Part shown: positions 6,426 to 7,355 of the stretch, in pieces
Position numbering within the stretch: the stretch's first letter is position 1
How the letters are laid out: every line of letters starts with the position of its first letter
Assembly (NCBI GenBank): GCA_017523005.1
Contig: JAFWXG010000057.1
Coordinates: 1 to 7,355 of the forward strand
DNA: 7,355 bases
Reading direction: 5' to 3'
From: Clostridia bacterium
GTDB lineage: Bacteria; Bacillota; Clostridia; RGIG6154
Made by a program: the position numbers and the translations under genes
The notes under the pieces: generated by a model
What the model was told of the DNA's origin: nothing
Databases searched by the model: none
The model's input: the letters and a program-made list of their open reading frames with translations, nothing else

Positions 6426-6528
6426 AATTACAGTGCCATAATTGGTATGTTACATCTGTATTCCTTATGAAAGGCAGCAGGGGTAGAAGCGCGGAATTCC
6501 GTGTTTTTATCTGTGCTGCCTTTTTTGT
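6426..6528 (+). ncRNA. Candidate ~100-nt leader or small RNA (promoter to T-run)
   Basis: If transcription starts near 6426 and stops at the T-run after the hairpin, the product is about 100 nt: 44 nt of mostly unpaired leader, with a weak 5-bp stem at 6426-6430/6439-6443, and then the large hairpin. An ATG at 6467 in this region has no ribosome site and would read through the hairpin, so no peptide is expected. Whether it is a stand-alone small RNA, a 5' leader of the tail terminator gene or an attenuator is not decidable from sequence. No known RNA family is recognised. Confidence 0.4.
6470..6523 (+). terminator. 54-nt near-perfect hairpin with T-run, possible terminator
   Basis: Left arm 6470-6494, AATT loop 6495-6498, right arm 6499-6523. 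Twenty-four of 25 positions pair: a 10-bp outer stem (AAAGGCAGCA with TGCTGCCTTT), one G-G mismatch (6480/6513), then a 14-bp inner stem including five G-U pairs (6481/6512, 6483/6510, 6486/6507, 6489/6504, 6491/6502). The T-run TTTTTT at 6521-6526 makes an intrinsic terminator plausible, although the stem is much longer than usual and the A-rich side partly pairs with the T-run. On the opposite strand the G-U pairs become A-C mismatches, so this is a + strand RNA structure. It could instead be an RNase III-type processing site. Confidence 0.7.
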
Positions 6529-6540
6529 TGCACGAAAAAA

Positions 6541-6544
6541 AGGA
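6541..6544 (+). promoter_or_regulatory. Ribosome binding site deciding the 6554 start
   Basis: AGGA (within AAAAGGAA) lies nine bases before ATG 6554. The longer frame from ATG 6467 has no ribosome site and would add 29 residues encoded across the hairpin arms, so 6554 is the supported start. Confidence 0.75.
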
Positions 6545-6553
6545 ATAGCGGAT

Positions 6554-7339
6554 ATGGCACGATACTATCTTAATCGCGGTATCATTCTTGAACAAGTTAT
6601 AGTTTCCCTTATACATGACTATCTGGAAGCCATAGACGCAGATAATCTTTATCAGAATTTCCACATCGAAGCAACAAACAGACACCCTTTTGCAAGCCTT
6701 TATTTGCATAACACAAAGACTGTAGCAGACAGTTTCCCTTCAATAACAGTTACAACGGCAACAGACGACAAAACACCCGCTCTGGAAGAATTGAAAGCAT
6801 GGGTAACGCCTGTTGCTTTTACTGATGAAGATATTGACGATTGGGCAAGCAACACGTACGACAGCGATTTCAAAGATTCAAACGGACATATCGTAAAAGC
6901 AGGTAAGAAGATTCCGGGCTTATGTGCAGTCACATCAAAAGATGTTGTCAAAGAATTAAAGAAGGTCACAAAGAAGCAGGGCGAAGTTTACGGTAATAAG
7001 ATTGAGATACGAAGAACAGACCGAATTTCCGTTGAAATCTGGGCTGACAATGAGCAGGTAAAAAATGAGGTTTACGAAGTCTTACGGCTTTTTATTGCCG
7101 GGGATTTAAGGCAGATTCTTTCCGAAAGATATAACTTTTTCGACCCGCTTATTGACGATGGAAGCATACACGGTCAGCGAAGCAATAACTACAACATGGA
7201 TTTTGACATTGCACTTTCCGGGGCAATGATTACTTTTGATGTGAATTATCTTATCGCGCAAGTCGTACTCGACACCGACAAGGCAAAGATAAGTCAAGAT
7301 ATAGAAGCGGAGGCACATAACTATGTCAAACACAACTAA
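6554..7339 (+). CDS. Putative tail terminator protein
   Basis: 261 residues from ATG 6554 (MARYYLNRGIILEQVIVSLI); the protein would cap the tail tube. The reasons are position (between the gp10-like protein and the probable sheath gene) and a weak pattern: an N-terminal helix (IILEQVIVSLIHDYLEA), a beta-rich middle, then ISVEIWADNEQVKNEVYEVL (158-177) running into a helix, LRQIL and a terminal segment ending YLIAQVVLDT that look like the terminator fold of other contractile-tailed phages. Charged residues are spread evenly and no catalytic motif or membrane segment is seen. It may be expressed from its own promoter after the hairpin or by read-through from the operon. A neck protein of another type is the alternative. 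The next gene starts inside its last 17 bases (overlap 7323-7339). Confidence 0.55.
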   Translation: MARYYLNRGIILEQVIVSLIHDYLEAIDADNLYQNFHIEATNRHPFASLYLHNTKTVADSFPSITVTTATDDKTPALEELKAWVTPVAFTDEDIDDWASNTYDSDFKDSNGHIVKAGKKIPGLCAVTSKDVVKELKKVTKKQGEVYGNKIEIRRTDRISVEIWADNEQVKNEVYEVLRLFIAGDLRQILSERYNFFDPLIDDGSIHGQRSNNYNMDFDIALSGAMITFDVNYLIAQVVLDTDKAKISQDIEAEAHNYVKHN

Positions 7340-7355
7340 GGCAGATAACGCCACC
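7323..7355 (+). CDS. 5' end of next tail gene, probably tail sheath (partial)
   Basis: Eleven codons (MSNTTKADNAT) without stop. GGAGG at 7309-7313 lies nine bases before the ATG, inside the tail terminator gene. That this is the sheath rests only on gene order in related contractile-tailed phages; the visible residues are too few to identify it. Confidence 0.6.
   Translation, partial: MSNTTKADNAT

Larger units (their letters stand above)
6386..6553 (+). other. Largest non-coding gap: promoter, leader and hairpin
   Basis: 168 bases between the tail-completion stop and the tail terminator start, against gaps of 0-61 bases elsewhere in the operon. It holds the TTGACA/TAATAT promoter, the leader, the 54-nt hairpin and the ribosome site of the next gene. 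Nothing else such as a tRNA, repeat array or short coding frame with a ribosome site is seen in it. Confidence 0.8.

Noticed and set aside
6467..6553. Upstream in-frame ATG for the tail terminator gene
   Set aside because: No ribosome site, and the extra 29 residues would be encoded by the hairpin arms; 6554 has AGGA nine bases upstream.
1..7355. Recoded stop codons
   Set aside because: TAA and TGA both end genes at sensible places, with no in-frame stop inside any conserved gene; the absence of TAG in nine stops is too small a sample.

Overview
The window is a stretch of a tailed double-stranded DNA phage or prophage: the end of the head genes and the head-to-tail connector block, read entirely on the + strand. 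The best anchor is the first gene. It is the C-terminal two thirds of a major capsid protein whose order of features (capsid core, an inserted FN3/Ig-like domain, then a conserved C-terminal strand region) resembles the capsid proteins of SPO1/Twort/K-type contractile-tailed phages (Herelleviridae), as I recall them. No tRNA, integrase, replication or host gene is visible, so the host cannot be named. Base composition is moderately AT-rich, Shine-Dalgarno sequences are strong, and the nine visible stops are TAA or TGA, so the genetic code is the standard bacterial one.

Layout: 1-966 major capsid protein (5' end missing); 966-1397 small protein with a low-complexity, internally repeated tail; 1398-2546 head-tail adaptor with an FN3-like N-terminal domain; 2565-3203 class 3 lipase-like alpha/beta hydrolase; 3193-4002 unknown protein with an SH3/KOW-like C-terminal barrel; 4058-4285 75-residue coiled-coil protein; 4347-5525 putative head-closure/neck protein with a Cys4 cluster; 5522-6385 HK97-gp10-like tail-completion protein; 6554-7339 putative tail terminator; 7323 onward, the first 11 codons of the next gene, which by position is probably the tail sheath. 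Genes are packed tightly, with overlaps of 1, 4, 11 and 17 bases and short gaps, as expected of one late operon.

Together the structural genes build the capsid shell (MCP), the neck (adaptor, closure, tail completion) and the top of a contractile tail (terminator, sheath). Three genes, lipase + SH3-like + coiled coil (2565-4285), sit between adaptor and closure protein, where related phages as I recall have none. They look like an accessory cargo block.

The only large non-coding stretch is 6386-6553. It holds a consensus-like promoter (TTGACA, 17-base spacer, TAATAT) and, about 44 bases after the predicted start, a 54-nt near-perfect hairpin followed by a T-run. Five of its pairs are G-U in the + strand RNA, so the structure appears shaped for RNA of this strand. 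It could be a small RNA of about 100 nt, an attenuator/terminator or an RNA-processing site. This hairpin and the lipase cargo are the two most interesting items.
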